64,000 bases of DNA from an uncultured Candidatus Melainabacteria bacterium (GTDB lineage Bacteria; Cyanobacteriota; Vampirovibrionia; Gastranaerophilales; Gastranaerophilaceae): NCBI GenBank assembly GCA_934691935.1, contig CAKUTH010000001.1, forward strand, positions 124,001 through 188,000, given 5' to 3'. Below the pieces are notes generated by a model. The model was not told where the DNA came from, did not search any database, and saw nothing but the letters and a program-made list of their open reading frames with translations. The position numbers were made by a program, and so were the translations under genes. Of the stretch, positions 1 to 9,324 are shown piece by piece. The first letter of the stretch is position 1, and every line of letters starts with the position of its first letter.

Positions 1-34
1 AGCTGACATTTTTGGGTTAAATTTAAAAATATAC

Positions 35-64
35 AAAAAAGACCGCTATCAAGCGGTCTTTTTT
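35..64. terminator. Bidirectional hairpin terminator
   Basis: A 7-bp GC-rich stem (GACCGCT / AGCGGTC) with a four-base loop is flanked by six A on the left and six T on the right, so it can stop transcription from either side. It lies directly downstream of the small minus-strand gene that ends at 86. It may also serve a gene that ends left of the window. Confidence 0.85.
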
Positions 65-85
65 AATACTTAAAAAATACAAACC

Positions 86-259
86 TTACACTGCAGGTAG
101 ATTGAATTCTCTTTCGGATTTAAAAGTTGTGCATTCTAGAACTTTTTGCAAGAATCCTTCAATCTTCAATTCCAAAGTAGAGATTTCTTCTTTCAAAGCT
201 CTATAGCTTTCTTCTTTTACATCTTTCAATGCATTTTCAAAAATTTCGTCATGATACAT
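86..259 (-). CDS. Small acidic/coiled protein, 57 aa, unknown
   Basis: This is a 57-residue reading frame with a good Shine-Dalgarno: AAGGAG sits a few bases before the ATG at 259. The translation begins MYHDEIFENALKDVKEE and ends EFNLPAV. It is rich in Glu and Lys with heptad-like Leu/Ile/Phe spacing (residues 8-40), so a short amphipathic helix or coiled coil is likely. One Cys is at residue 43. There is no signal peptide or membrane segment. The hairpin at 35-64 follows the stop closely, giving a complete start-to-terminator unit. I do not recognise a family. Function is unknown, but the SD plus terminator make it a believable gene. Confidence 0.7.
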   Translation of the reverse strand: MYHDEIFENALKDVKEESYRALKEEISTLELKIEGFLQKVLECTTFKSEREFNLPAV

Positions 260-418
260 AATTTAATTCTCCTTAAACTAACTATTTACTTCACATATTC
301 CCTTAACGGCATTTTTAAAAACAAACTTTAATAAAAATAACAATATTGTTACAAAAATTATTATTCTTACAAAAAAAATATATTTTAGAGTAGAATAAGA
401 AAATACAGGGAGTAAAGA

Positions 419-1255
419 ATGGGTACTGATTTTTTAACCAGCTATGATTATTATTCAAACAGACGCGATATGGAGCTTATCTCTACAATTGTTGACGCGT
501 TAAAGAAAATATTAGAAGAAGATAAACTTCAAGAACAACCGCTTTTTTTAAAAACTTCTGAAAATTTAATACTGAATATTGCACGCAAAGTTGTTCAAGA
601 AAAGAAAAAAACTTTTTTAATAGGTATTACGGGTGAAAGTGCTTCGGGAAAAACTGTTTTTGTCGACAACACAATAAAAGCCTGTGTTAAAGATAAAAGA
701 GAAGGTATTTACACAGTCATCAGATGTGATGATTATTACAAAGATACTTCTAAAGAGTTACAAGAAGCTGGAAGTTATGAAGAATTATTCAAAACTGGGT
801 TCAGCTTTGACACACCTGATGTTATTGATTTAGATTTAATGAAAAGTCATCTAGTAGAACTCAAAAAGGGCAATCAAATCACATCGCCAAGATATGATTT
901 CGTAACTTGTGTATCAGATCCGAATGGAGATGTCAAAAAACCTGCTAAAGTTATTTTAACAGAAGGTTTGTATGTGCTAAATGAAGGCGTTCGCGATGTT
1001 ATGGATGTAAAAGTTTACGTATACACACCGCTAGATGTTATCAAAGACAGATGGTATAAACGTGCAGAATTAAGAGGTAAAACTGGAACTGCTGCAGATT
1101 TGCAGTTTGCTGACGTAAACAAAACTGCGCAACAATATATTCGTCCTGCATATCAAATTTCTGACGCAGTTATTAATGGTATGGTTTCACAAGAATATAT
1201 TCAGGAAATTACCGATAAAATTTTTGAAACTCTACGAAAAGTAATTCAATATTAA
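419..1255 (+). CDS. Uridine kinase-like P-loop kinase
   Basis: The protein has a P-loop GESASGKT at residues 72-79 and a following substrate-side motif CDDYYKD at about 103-109. This pattern is typical of the uridine kinase/phosphoribulokinase family. Those enzymes phosphorylate a nucleoside or a sugar-like substrate with ATP in the cytosol. The length (278 aa) exceeds a classic uridine kinase (about 210 aa) because of a roughly 60-residue helical N-terminal extension before the kinase core. The ATG at 419 is preceded by GGGAG at suitable spacing. It stands alone and ends at the convergent terminator at 1264-1292. The family is clear from the motifs. The exact substrate (uridine/cytidine or another small molecule) is not settled by the sequence. 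Confidence 0.75.
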   Translation: MGTDFLTSYDYYSNRRDMELISTIVDALKKILEEDKLQEQPLFLKTSENLILNIARKVVQEKKKTFLIGITGESASGKTVFVDNTIKACVKDKREGIYTVIRCDDYYKDTSKELQEAGSYEELFKTGFSFDTPDVIDLDLMKSHLVELKKGNQITSPRYDFVTCVSDPNGDVKKPAKVILTEGLYVLNEGVRDVMDVKVYVYTPLDVIKDRWYKRAELRGKTGTAADLQFADVNKTAQQYIRPAYQISDAVINGMVSQEYIQEITDKIFETLRKVIQY

Positions 1256-1263
1256 AATAACAA

Positions 1264-1292
1264 ATCCCCCCTTCTAAAACAGAAAGGGGGAT
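1264..1292. terminator. Convergent bidirectional terminator
   Basis: The inverted repeat ATCCCCCCTTCT / AGAAAGGGGGAT has a short AAAAC loop. It lies between the converging kinase gene and the cysteine-rich secreted protein gene and has T-rich sequence on the right-hand side. Confidence 0.75.
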
Positions 1293-1296
1293 AATT

Positions 1297-1653
1297 TTAA
1301 TGTATACAAGATGTACACTTTGGTGTAATTGGTTGGATATAAATCCAATTGTGTTCTGGTGTAGCAAACGCTTTTTGACAAGTTGGACAAGTTTTAATTT
1401 TTACTTTTGCACAAGCATCACATTTTTTCACCTTTGCTCTATCACAGTTTTTAAAACCTTTTACAGGGTTAAGGGTAAAACTTGAATAGTTGTTTCCGAT
1501 ACCAACATACTGCAAAGGGTTTAGATAGTAATAGAACGGGGTTTTGGTTGCGGTTTCGTCAACAGCATTTGCACATCCACATGCACTAAAAGCACTCGGA
1601 GCTGTAAACATCAAAATTCCAACAAGCACCATTAAGATAGATAGTTTTTTCAT
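1297..1653 (-). CDS. Cysteine-rich secreted protein, unknown
   Basis: This 118-aa protein starts with a clear signal peptide (MKKLSILMVLVGILMF, cleavage probably after the Ala/Ser-rich stretch near residue 23). The mature part is rich in Cys. It has an N-terminal CGC, then CDAC, CPTC and a C-terminal CTSC just before the last two residues (IH), plus a single Cys in NCDRA. Three CxxC pairs in an exported protein suggest metal binding or a disulfide-stabilised fold. None is a strict CxxCH haem site. A central Tyr/Asn/Pro-rich segment (FYYYLNPLQYVG) separates the N-terminal and C-terminal Cys groups. No known family is recognised. Confidence 0.75.
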   Translation of the reverse strand: MKKLSILMVLVGILMFTAPSAFSACGCANAVDETATKTPFYYYLNPLQYVGIGNNYSSFTLNPVKGFKNCDRAKVKKCDACAKVKIKTCPTCQKAFATPEHNWIYIQPITPKCTSCIH

Positions 1654-1761
1654 AAAAATACTCCCAATTAAGTTTACACATTTATTTTAAAACTTTATAT
1701 TCGTATTTACCATAACCAATCAGACAAGTTAGATTAAACATTTTGCCTAGAACTTTTGAAT

Positions 1762-1793
1762 AAAAAAAGCGGACTCATATTGAATCCGCTTTT
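1762..1793 (-). terminator. Terminator of the SLH protein gene
   Basis: On the minus strand, AAAAGCGGA and TCCGCTTTT form a 9-bp stem with an 11-base loop followed by a run of T. It lies 20 bases past the stop of the SLH-domain gene. Confidence 0.8.
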
Positions 1794-1812
1794 AAAGGTT
1801 TTAATAAATAAC

Positions 1813-3075
1813 TTATTTTGCGATAGAAGCATCATCTAACAAAATAACGTAAATATTTTCACCAGCTTTAGCGTGGTATTTAAGACCAGGAGTAACCAAG
1901 CCTGTAACCAAACCAACTGCAGCGCCTACAGGAGCACCAATAGCAACACCTGTACCAATTTTTTGTGGGCTTGGAATAAACGCAAAGCCAACACCTGCGC
2001 CAGTACCAACAGCAGCACCGCCAGCAGTGTATGCTAACAATTTACCTGCAGTCATCCAAGGACCTTCTTTCAAAGAATAATCTTTAGTGAAAGGTTTTGC
2101 ATTGAATGCCATTTGTCTGCCATCTGGCAAAGTGATTTGTGTTAATTGAGGATAAACTCTTGCGTTTTTATTGAACCATCTTTGATCTTTGATTTCATTG
2201 ATAGTTGCAGTGAATTTTGTTCCAGCAGGAATTACAAGAGTACCTTCTTCTGTGTAAATATCATTTTCAGATACAAAAGTAACGATATCACCAACTGCGT
2301 GTTCTTCTGATTTGAATTTATCTTCAAAAGAAACAACTAGTACGTTACCTTCTGCGATAACTTTTTGAATGTTGTTAATTCTTACTTCATTACATGGAGC
2401 TTTTTTCTTAACATTCAAGTGTTCAACAGTAGTTGCGCCAATGTATTGAGATTTTACAAGATCCAATTTATCTCTTAATCTAGCTAACAATACTGCAGCT
2501 TCAGCTCTTGATAAATTGTCATTTGGTCTTAATTCTCTTGAATCAGGATAGTTTACGTAAATACCGTAGTTGATAGTTTTTGCATAAACATTAGTTGCCC
2601 ATGCTGGAATAGCTGAAGCATCTTTAAACTGATTAAGAATTGATTTATCAGCATTCATATCTTTTGTAATATGGCTGATAACTGATTGAGCTTCTGCTCT
2701 CAATACAGTTCTGTCAGGTTTGAAAGTGCCATCAGGATAACCGTAAACCAAACCTAGTTGTTGAGAACGCAAAATGTTATCATAGTTAGGGTTTGTTTTT
2801 TGAACATCTGAGAATTTGTTAGAAATGCTAACGTTTAAGTTTTCATTAGACAAAACTTTTAACAAAGCATTAACGAATTCAACTCTTGACATGTTGCCTT
2901 CTGGATTAAAACGATTGGTGTCAGACAATGTCATAATGTTGTCTGTAACTACACTGTTAATCTCCTTTGATGCCCAGTAATTTGCACTGACATCAGCAAT
3001 AGAAGCAGCTAGTACAGGAACTGTGTTTAGGGCCATTAAGCAAAGTGCCATAACTCCTGAAATAAGTTTTTTCAT
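1813..3075 (-). CDS. SLH-domain envelope protein with C-terminal beta/glycine-zipper domain
   Basis: This is a 420-aa exported protein. A signal peptide (MKKLISGVMALCLMAL..., cleavage near VLAA) is followed by three S-layer homology repeats at about 25-75, 88-140 and 148-205. Each shows the F.D / YPDG.F.P / LSRAEA-type pattern. SLH repeats bind cell-wall polymers and, in Cyanobacteria and relatives, tether outer-membrane proteins to peptidoglycan. The C-terminal half has a beta-rich segment (IPAGTKF, LPDGRQMAF) followed by a glycine-zipper-like hydrophobic stretch at about 340-395 and a closing NIYVILLDD strand. The same arrangement recurs in the secreted protein at 48745-49416. GAGG precedes the ATG at 3075. 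The SLH assignment is firm. The C-terminal role is unknown. Confidence 0.85.
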   Translation of the reverse strand: MKKLISGVMALCLMALNTVPVLAASIADVSANYWASKEINSVVTDNIMTLSDTNRFNPEGNMSRVEFVNALLKVLSNENLNVSISNKFSDVQKTNPNYDNILRSQQLGLVYGYPDGTFKPDRTVLRAEAQSVISHITKDMNADKSILNQFKDASAIPAWATNVYAKTINYGIYVNYPDSRELRPNDNLSRAEAAVLLARLRDKLDLVKSQYIGATTVEHLNVKKKAPCNEVRINNIQKVIAEGNVLVVSFEDKFKSEEHAVGDIVTFVSENDIYTEEGTLVIPAGTKFTATINEIKDQRWFNKNARVYPQLTQITLPDGRQMAFNAKPFTKDYSLKEGPWMTAGKLLAYTAGGAAVGTGAGVGFAFIPSPQKIGTGVAIGAPVGAAVGLVTGLVTPGLKYHAKAGENIYVILLDDASIAK

Positions 3076-3188
3076 TTTTCTAATTCCTCATATTTACTAG
3101 TAAACCTTTTTCGTGTATTATTATAAAGCATACAAAATTATTTGTAAACAAGTTATAAAATATTATTTACCCGAAAGGAAGTCGTTAT

Positions 3189-4622
3189 ATGGATTACACA
3201 ATGACAAAGATTGTTGCGACACTAGGACCAGCAACAGCATCAAAAGATAAAATTAGAGAACTTTTCAACGCAGGAGTAACAATGTTCCGCATAAATTCTT
3301 CTCATGAAGATGTTGAAGTTCACAATAGAAATCTAAATTGGATTAGAGAAATTGAAAAAGAAGAAAACACTTTAATCCCAGTTTTGTTAGACCTTCAAGG
3401 ACCAAAAATCAGAATAGGCAATCTGCCAAACCCTATGGAACTTAAAAAAGGTCAAATTCTAAAATTCAGAAGTCAAAATGAAGTAACAGGCGATATTTTG
3501 CCAGTTGATTACAAAGGCATGGCTGAAGATGTTGCTATTGGCGAAAAAATAATGATTGATGACGGCAAAATCCAACTTGAAGTTCAAAAAGTTGAAGACA
3601 AAATCATATACGCAAAAGTTTTGACTGATGGACTTTTGAAACAACGAAAAGGTATCAATATTCCTGGTTCACAAGGCAGTTTGGATGTTCTAACCGAACG
3701 TGACAAAACTTTTGTACAATTTGCCGTAAGCCATGACATTGATTACCTTGGATTGTCTTTTGTAAGAAATGCAGATGATGTAATTAAATTACGCAGACTT
3801 TTAGCCGAATTAGGCGATACAACAACAAAAATTATTTCAAAAATCGAAAAACCACAAGCCGTTGAAAATATTGATGAAATAATCAATGTTTCTGACGGTA
3901 TAATGGTTGCCAGAGGCGACTTAGGTATTGAAATTTCAACAGAAAAAGTACCAATCGTACAAAAAACAATTATAAGAAAAGCAAATTCTAAGAAAAAAGT
4001 TGTAATAGTTGCAACACAGATGTTGGAAAGTATGATTGAAAACCCAATTCCAACGCGTGCTGAAACTTCTGACGTTGCAAACGCAATACTTGACGGCACA
4101 GATGCGATTATGCTCTCTGGAGAAACTGCTGCTGGCAAATATCCAAAAGAAGCGGTTGCAATGATGAAAAAAATAGCAGATACGGTTGAAGAATCTCAAT
4201 TTATGAGAAGAAATAAATTCCCGCGCAAAATGATTGACGAAGAAAGAGATTCTCAAGCTATGGCAATTGGTATGTCTATCGCTGACATGGCAAGAAAAAT
4301 GAAAGTCAAAGCTGTAATAGCATTAACAGCAAGCGGATTTACTCCAGCAATGTTAGCAGAAGCAAAATTAAGCGTACCAATTTTGGCTTGTTGCCCTACA
4401 AAAAGTATTTGCAGAAGTATAAAACTCTATAGAGGAGTTTATCCTATCCCGCTAGATTTCGAAAACACAATAGACACCAAATCTCTTGCAAAAATGGATA
4501 AATTTTTAACAGAAAATATAGGACTTTGCAATGGCGATTTCGTTGTATTGACAGGTTCTGTACCTGAATTGTTGGTTGGCGGAACAAACTTTATCAAAGT
4601 GCACCAAATTGCAAACGCATAA
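3189..4622 (+). CDS. pyk: Pyruvate kinase
   Basis: This enzyme transfers phosphate from phosphoenolpyruvate to ADP, giving pyruvate and ATP in the last step of glycolysis. Family signatures are in order: TKIVATLGPA at the N-terminus, FRINSSHE, the catalytic-lysine strand IISKIEKPQ (about 213-221), DGIMVARGDLG with its metal ligands, and PTRAETSDVANAILDG followed by MLSGETAAGKYP. The length of 477 aa equals a single-domain-set enzyme without the extra PEP-utiliser domain seen in some Firmicutes. GAAAGG lies about 12 bases before the ATG at 3189; a second ATG four codons on is also possible. It has its own terminator at 4648-4677 and stands alone. Confidence 0.97.
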   Translation: MDYTMTKIVATLGPATASKDKIRELFNAGVTMFRINSSHEDVEVHNRNLNWIREIEKEENTLIPVLLDLQGPKIRIGNLPNPMELKKGQILKFRSQNEVTGDILPVDYKGMAEDVAIGEKIMIDDGKIQLEVQKVEDKIIYAKVLTDGLLKQRKGINIPGSQGSLDVLTERDKTFVQFAVSHDIDYLGLSFVRNADDVIKLRRLLAELGDTTTKIISKIEKPQAVENIDEIINVSDGIMVARGDLGIEISTEKVPIVQKTIIRKANSKKKVVIVATQMLESMIENPIPTRAETSDVANAILDGTDAIMLSGETAAGKYPKEAVAMMKKIADTVEESQFMRRNKFPRKMIDEERDSQAMAIGMSIADMARKMKVKAVIALTASGFTPAMLAEAKLSVPILACCPTKSICRSIKLYRGVYPIPLDFENTIDTKSLAKMDKFLTENIGLCNGDFVVLTGSVPELLVGGTNFIKVHQIANA

Positions 4623-4647
4623 TAAAATATAAAAATAAAAAATATTC

Positions 4648-4677
4648 AAAAAACCTTCTTATTTAAGAAGGTTTTTT
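4648..4677. terminator. Bidirectional terminator after pyk
   Basis: CAAAAAACCTTCTT / AAGAAGGTTTTTT forms a stem with an ATTT loop and A/T tracts on both sides. It ends pyk transcripts. On the other strand it overlaps the last codons of the converging AsmA-like gene. Confidence 0.85.
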
Positions 4678-7568
4678 AAATTCTTCAATCCATTTTTCGC
4701 ATCAATCATTTGCTGATGTGCTTGTTGCGCTTCTTCACGCTGTTGCTGAAATTTATCGTTAAACTCATCCCTTTTTTGTTGATAAGCATTCTTTACAGCC
4801 TCTTTAGTATTTTTTACTTGCTCTTTTACGCTCATACTTTCAAGTGCTGATGTATCACATTTTGAAAGCCATTTGAACGATTTTACAGAACTTCTGCTTT
4901 CAACATGTCCGTTAAATACGACCTTAAAATCTTTATAATTCGTATTTCCTGAAGACAGAGCTGGAATTACAGACGTATTTTCACCTTTTGGATCAGCCGT
5001 AAGTGCGTTGATTATTCGACCTGTAGCATTTCCAAATTTTGGAATATATGATGTCAATTTTGTCACTGACAAATCACCGAGCGGGCCTAAAAGTTTTACA
5101 ACTTCTGCAGACAAACGTCCCATTACTACGACGTTTGCGGTATTATTCAAAAGATTATATTTACCTTTAACATAATAAGCCATAGTCGGACCTATAACCT
5201 TTATCGGATTAAGATTTGCAACTCCGTTATTAAAAGACAAGTTACCAGAAATAGTTTTAAATTGCGCTGTTCCTTTAATCGCAGGCAAAGCTGTAATTGA
5301 ATTTATACCAGCTTTAATTATTGTATTAGATTGAAGGTTTTGTGCAAACAAAAAGTTTTCAAATCGACCGATATTTCCCAAAGTGCCATCTTGTATATCA
5401 AAAGATACCTTGCCTTTTAAATTTTTCATCATTTCTATATCGGTTGCACCGTGCAAACTAATATCCGTATTAAATCCTAATTTACCAGAAAGTGCATTCT
5501 TTATACCAACAGCACCTTCTATAGCTTTGGTTGCATCAAGACCAACACCGTTCATCTTCACTTTTATAAATCCATTAACAATATTATAAGATATATTACC
5601 GTTAATTTTTCCGTTAAACGCATCACCAGTCAAGTTTTTAAGATAAAAATCATTTCCCATCAAACTAAAATCTGCGCTCAAATTATTTGCAACAATACCA
5701 TCCGACACAAATTTTTCTAATTTACCATTACCATTAACAATTGGTCCATTCAATAAAATCTTCAAATTTTTCATTGAAGTTTTCATCTCAGGAATTGATA
5801 ATGTCGAAACATCCACTGTACCTTTCAAATTTGGATTAATCATCTCTCCAACAATATCTATATCTGTTTCAGCTTTCAAATTAGAAGTTTTAAATCCTGG
5901 AATTTGAAGGCTAAGCGGAGAAATTGTTTTAAAATTCAAATCCAATTTTTCCAAATTGGTAATTGAACCTTTCAAATATCCTGTACCACCTGATTTTACA
6001 GCCAAATCTAATTTTATATGTTGAGTTAAATAATCAGAAATTTTACCAGAAATACCAAAATTAAAACAATCATAAACAAGATTTGCGTTTTCAACATTAA
6101 TTTCTTTGTCTGTAACATTCAATTTTGCTTGCGGAAACACAATGACAGCCATTGGATTATTAATTTTTGCATTTGTAATATTAATAGCATTTTTTGCAAC
6201 ATTAACTGCAGAAACATTGACCAAAGTGTCAGATTGAACATCTTTATAACTAACGCCTGACAAATTCGCAGTAGCATTAATCAAATTATTTGATAAATCA
6301 ACATTTGCGTTCAAATTTTTTATGGCAAAATTGTAGAGTTTATAAGCGATTGAGGCTGAATTGATTTTTAAATATCCCGAAGATGAAACCTGTTTCAAAT
6401 CAGATTTTAATGTAAAATCAGCATCTATTTTGCCCGTAGCACTAAGTGAATCCAATTCTTTAAACCCAAAAGTTTTGGCAACACTATCAGCCAAATCTAC
6501 AAAAGATTTTAATTGAGCATTAGACTTACAATTCAAATCAATTTTGGGGTGCTTGCCTGTTTTAAAGTTACCGATAACTTCAGTCAATTCACTACTTGCA
6601 GTATACAATTTTGCATACATATTGATTTTGTTGCCTTTTAGGGTTAAATCGGCATTACTTGACGGCAATTTTTTACCATCAACGGCGATTGACAAATTCG
6701 AGACATTCAATGTTCCATCAAGATTTACATCATCAAAAGTCCCTGATACAACTACATCACCTTTTACATCAGCCGTTAGCTGGTTTTTGTAAACCATTTT
6801 CAAAATTTCAATAATATCTACTTGTTGTGCCTGTTGAGGCTGAACTTGAACTTGGTTTTGAGCTTGAGGATTAAAAACAAGTTCATTCAAGTCCATATCT
6901 GGCATAATTTTATTTAAAAGTTTTATGTCATAACTAAACTGCTCTTTATCTTGAAGCATAACTTTACCGTCTGCCAAAATTTTTATTTTTTTATTCAATA
7001 TAAAATCACTAACTTTAACTTTATTTCCGTATATTGAATATGTTTTATCTGTCGGAATATCGATGAATGAAACATTATAGTTTTTCAAAAGAATGTTTGG
7101 CAAATGATTTGAAAGTTTTAGTCCAAAAGGAAGAACCAACGGAGTATCAGATTTGTTTTCATTTTTTGCAAGCTCGTTCAAACAATCTTCAATCAAAAAC
7201 GTTCCATCTTTTTTTATTTTTAAATTAGTATTCAAATTTTCAGCACCGATTACATCAATCTCAATTTTACGAGCCAGCAACGGCAAAAGTGAAAGTTTTC
7301 CACCAACATTATCGGCTGTTAAAAAAGTTTCTCCATTCGGCAGTGCGACTTCAATATGCTTAACTCCACCACCTACTGTCAGTTTTGGTGTTGTAATTAA
7401 TTTTATATTTTCAAGTTTTATCTTAAATCCGCTGGCATCCTCAACTGCCTTAACAATTTCGCTATTATAAGAATTAACAAGATTTGTTAGAAAAAAAGGT
7501 AATACTAAAAATAAAACGTATATTAACGCTACAAAAGCCACAAACCCTATCGCTAATTTTTTAAACAT
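4659..7568 (-). CDS. AsmA-family inner-membrane/periplasmic protein
   Basis: This 969-aa protein has one N-terminal transmembrane helix (about residues 5-30). It is followed by a very long region of alternating beta strands, rich in Asn, Lys, Val and Ile (GTLNVSNLSI, GNISYNIVNG, KGKYNLLNNTANVVVMG). This is the style of AsmA/TamB-type proteins, which sit between inner and outer membrane and are linked to lipid transport or outer-membrane assembly. An AsmA-like C-terminal segment is visible at about 690-890. The last 80 residues are a highly charged Gln/Glu/Lys helix, probably a coiled coil. It overlaps the miaA stop by one base (TAATG), so the two are translationally coupled. Family confident, exact role not. 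Confidence 0.8.
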   Translation of the reverse strand: MFKKLAIGFVAFVALIYVLFLVLPFFLTNLVNSYNSEIVKAVEDASGFKIKLENIKLITTPKLTVGGGVKHIEVALPNGETFLTADNVGGKLSLLPLLARKIEIDVIGAENLNTNLKIKKDGTFLIEDCLNELAKNENKSDTPLVLPFGLKLSNHLPNILLKNYNVSFIDIPTDKTYSIYGNKVKVSDFILNKKIKILADGKVMLQDKEQFSYDIKLLNKIMPDMDLNELVFNPQAQNQVQVQPQQAQQVDIIEILKMVYKNQLTADVKGDVVVSGTFDDVNLDGTLNVSNLSIAVDGKKLPSSNADLTLKGNKINMYAKLYTASSELTEVIGNFKTGKHPKIDLNCKSNAQLKSFVDLADSVAKTFGFKELDSLSATGKIDADFTLKSDLKQVSSSGYLKINSASIAYKLYNFAIKNLNANVDLSNNLINATANLSGVSYKDVQSDTLVNVSAVNVAKNAINITNAKINNPMAVIVFPQAKLNVTDKEINVENANLVYDCFNFGISGKISDYLTQHIKLDLAVKSGGTGYLKGSITNLEKLDLNFKTISPLSLQIPGFKTSNLKAETDIDIVGEMINPNLKGTVDVSTLSIPEMKTSMKNLKILLNGPIVNGNGKLEKFVSDGIVANNLSADFSLMGNDFYLKNLTGDAFNGKINGNISYNIVNGFIKVKMNGVGLDATKAIEGAVGIKNALSGKLGFNTDISLHGATDIEMMKNLKGKVSFDIQDGTLGNIGRFENFLFAQNLQSNTIIKAGINSITALPAIKGTAQFKTISGNLSFNNGVANLNPIKVIGPTMAYYVKGKYNLLNNTANVVVMGRLSAEVVKLLGPLGDLSVTKLTSYIPKFGNATGRIINALTADPKGENTSVIPALSSGNTNYKDFKVVFNGHVESRSSVKSFKWLSKCDTSALESMSVKEQVKNTKEAVKNAYQQKRDEFNDKFQQQREEAQQAHQQMIDAKNGLKNLKNLLK

Positions 7569-8428
7569 TATTTTTTCTTCCTTTCAGGATAACAATTCCA
7601 TTTTATATTCTCATTTTTTCTAAACCATGTCAATTGTCGCTTGGCATAATTTCTGGTATTCTGTTTAAGTTTTTCAATAGCCTCATCAAGTGAAATAACC
7701 CCATCAAGAGCCAAAATCATTTCTCTGTAACCAATTGTATCTACAATATTTGGAACTCGCCCGTATTTTGCAAGTAGCATTTTGGTTTCGTCCACCAAGC
7801 CATCCTTTATCATTAAATCAACTCTGTTATCAATTCGTTTATACAATTCTTCTCTAGGGAAATTTACTCCGACCCATTCTACATCATACTCAATATCAGA
7901 AACTCCACGCGATTGCGCCAACGATTTTCCAGTAGATTTTATAATTTCAATATATCTGATAATTTTTTTCTTATCGTTTTTTTCAACAAAAGCCTCACCG
8001 TCTAACGAATACAACATTTTTTCTAATTCATCATAAGGCAACTTTGCTAATTCTTCGCGCAAATTCCAATTTGGTTCAATTTCTGGCAAATCGTAATTCT
8101 CTAACAAAATTCGTAAGTACAATCCTGTGCCACCAACAACAATAGGAGTTTTTCCACGCAAAAGTATATCATCAATACATTTTTTTGCCTCTTTTGCATA
8201 CAATCCTGCAGAATAATTTACCGTAGGCGCAACAATATCAATCATATAATGCGCAATACCCTGACGCTCTGCAACTGTTGGTTTTGCAACCCCTACACCA
8301 AAATCTTTATAAACGAGTCTTGAATCTGCAGAAACTATCTCACCGTTGATTTGCTTTGCCAAATCAATTGAATAACTCGTTTTTCCGCTAGCTGTAGCAC
8401 CTACAATTGCAATAACTTTATTTTTCAT
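7568..8428 (-). CDS. miaA: tRNA dimethylallyltransferase MiaA
   Basis: MiaA adds a dimethylallyl group to N6 of adenosine 37 in tRNAs that read UNN codons. Motifs are the Walker A GATASGKT near the N-terminus, SADSRLVYKDFGVG.AKPT (the DSRQVY-type substrate loop), VGGTGLYLRILL and the C-terminal RNYAKRQLTWFRK. The length (about 286 aa) is normal. I chose the ATG at 8428 over the adjacent in-frame GTG at 8431. It overlaps the preceding membrane-protein gene by 11 bases (ATGAAAAATAA), which implies coupled translation. The downstream partner is the AsmA-like gene. Confidence 0.96.
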   Translation of the reverse strand: MKNKVIAIVGATASGKTSYSIDLAKQINGEIVSADSRLVYKDFGVGVAKPTVAERQGIAHYMIDIVAPTVNYSAGLYAKEAKKCIDDILLRGKTPIVVGGTGLYLRILLENYDLPEIEPNWNLREELAKLPYDELEKMLYSLDGEAFVEKNDKKKIIRYIEIIKSTGKSLAQSRGVSDIEYDVEWVGVNFPREELYKRIDNRVDLMIKDGLVDETKMLLAKYGRVPNIVDTIGYREMILALDGVISLDEAIEKLKQNTRNYAKRQLTWFRKNENIKWNCYPERKKK

Positions 8429-9272
8429 CACAATCCACGTATTTTTTGTCGTAATACAAGAATATCAAAACAGTCATGTATACTATAAAATAATACATTA
8501 TAATACTTACCAATATATAAAATATCGGATAAATTACTGCAAAAGTATAAATAAATAACAATACAAATCCTGCAAACCACAATGAAACAAAAATTCCAAG
8601 AGTTTTCCAAAAATCTTTAAATAGTTTACCTATTGAACGAAACAAGGCAACAAGCGGGTTTGGCGTTTTGTATATAATTTCAGGAATCCATAACATTAAC
8701 AAATACATAACAACAGATGTTGCCAGCATAAATAATAAACTCCATTCACAGAAAAACATAATTTGGCTTGGTGTTAATTGTTCTACGAATGTCGCCATAT
8801 TTGCATTCGCGCCTATTGTCGGATCTGATGCTATTTGCAAAAGTTGTTGTGAAGAAGCATCATCCAATGCTCCAATAACGTTTGCTCCAATCAAATATAC
8901 AATAGGGGTCAAAAATATTTGTATAAAAAATAATATGACATAAACTCCAACAAACGATAAGAAAAATTTGCCAATACCTTCAGGAATTGTTTTGAACAAA
9001 TTCAACGTTGCATTTGCCCTATCTGTATCTAAAACAAAAACTTTTTTTGATAAATCAACTGCACCTTTTACCATGTAAAACCATAATGCGCAGAATACTC
9101 CACTCATAAATAACAATGTAACCGTTGCTAAAAGAAGTTTTTGATTGGAATCAATATGCAATCTGGAAAATATCGTATACAAATCTAATATTTTTATCCC
9201 AACAATTAAAGGAACTGCTAAAATTATATTATAATTAGTTATTTTACAAGATTCTTTAAATAATTCACGCAT
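8418..9272 (-). CDS. Multi-pass membrane protein, unknown
   Basis: This 284-aa protein has about six hydrophobic segments: around 14-32, 48-70, 100-130, 172-198, 227-250 and 252-275. A polar, Ala/Ser/Gln-rich insertion is at about 133-165. No catalytic or transport signature is recognised. The general look (membrane segments around a DxDRANATLNLFKTI-type amphipathic stretch) resembles uncharacterised bacterial membrane families. It is the first gene of a run into miaA and the AsmA-like gene. AAGG lies upstream of the ATG at slightly long spacing. The gene is real on coding character and coupling, the function is open. Confidence 0.7.
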   Translation of the reverse strand: MRELFKESCKITNYNIILAVPLIVGIKILDLYTIFSRLHIDSNQKLLLATVTLLFMSGVFCALWFYMVKGAVDLSKKVFVLDTDRANATLNLFKTIPEGIGKFFLSFVGVYVILFFIQIFLTPIVYLIGANVIGALDDASSQQLLQIASDPTIGANANMATFVEQLTPSQIMFFCEWSLLFMLATSVVMYLLMLWIPEIIYKTPNPLVALFRSIGKLFKDFWKTLGIFVSLWFAGFVLLFIYTFAVIYPIFYILVSIIMYYFIVYMTVLIFLYYDKKYVDCDEK

Positions 9273-9324
9273 AATATATACTACCTTCAGATATTATTTT
9301 TTTGACTAACCTATTTGCTAATTT

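Noticed and set aside
3743..4138. 131-aa minus-strand frame inside pyk
   Set aside because: Lies wholly within the confidently assigned pyruvate kinase and has no start signals of its own.
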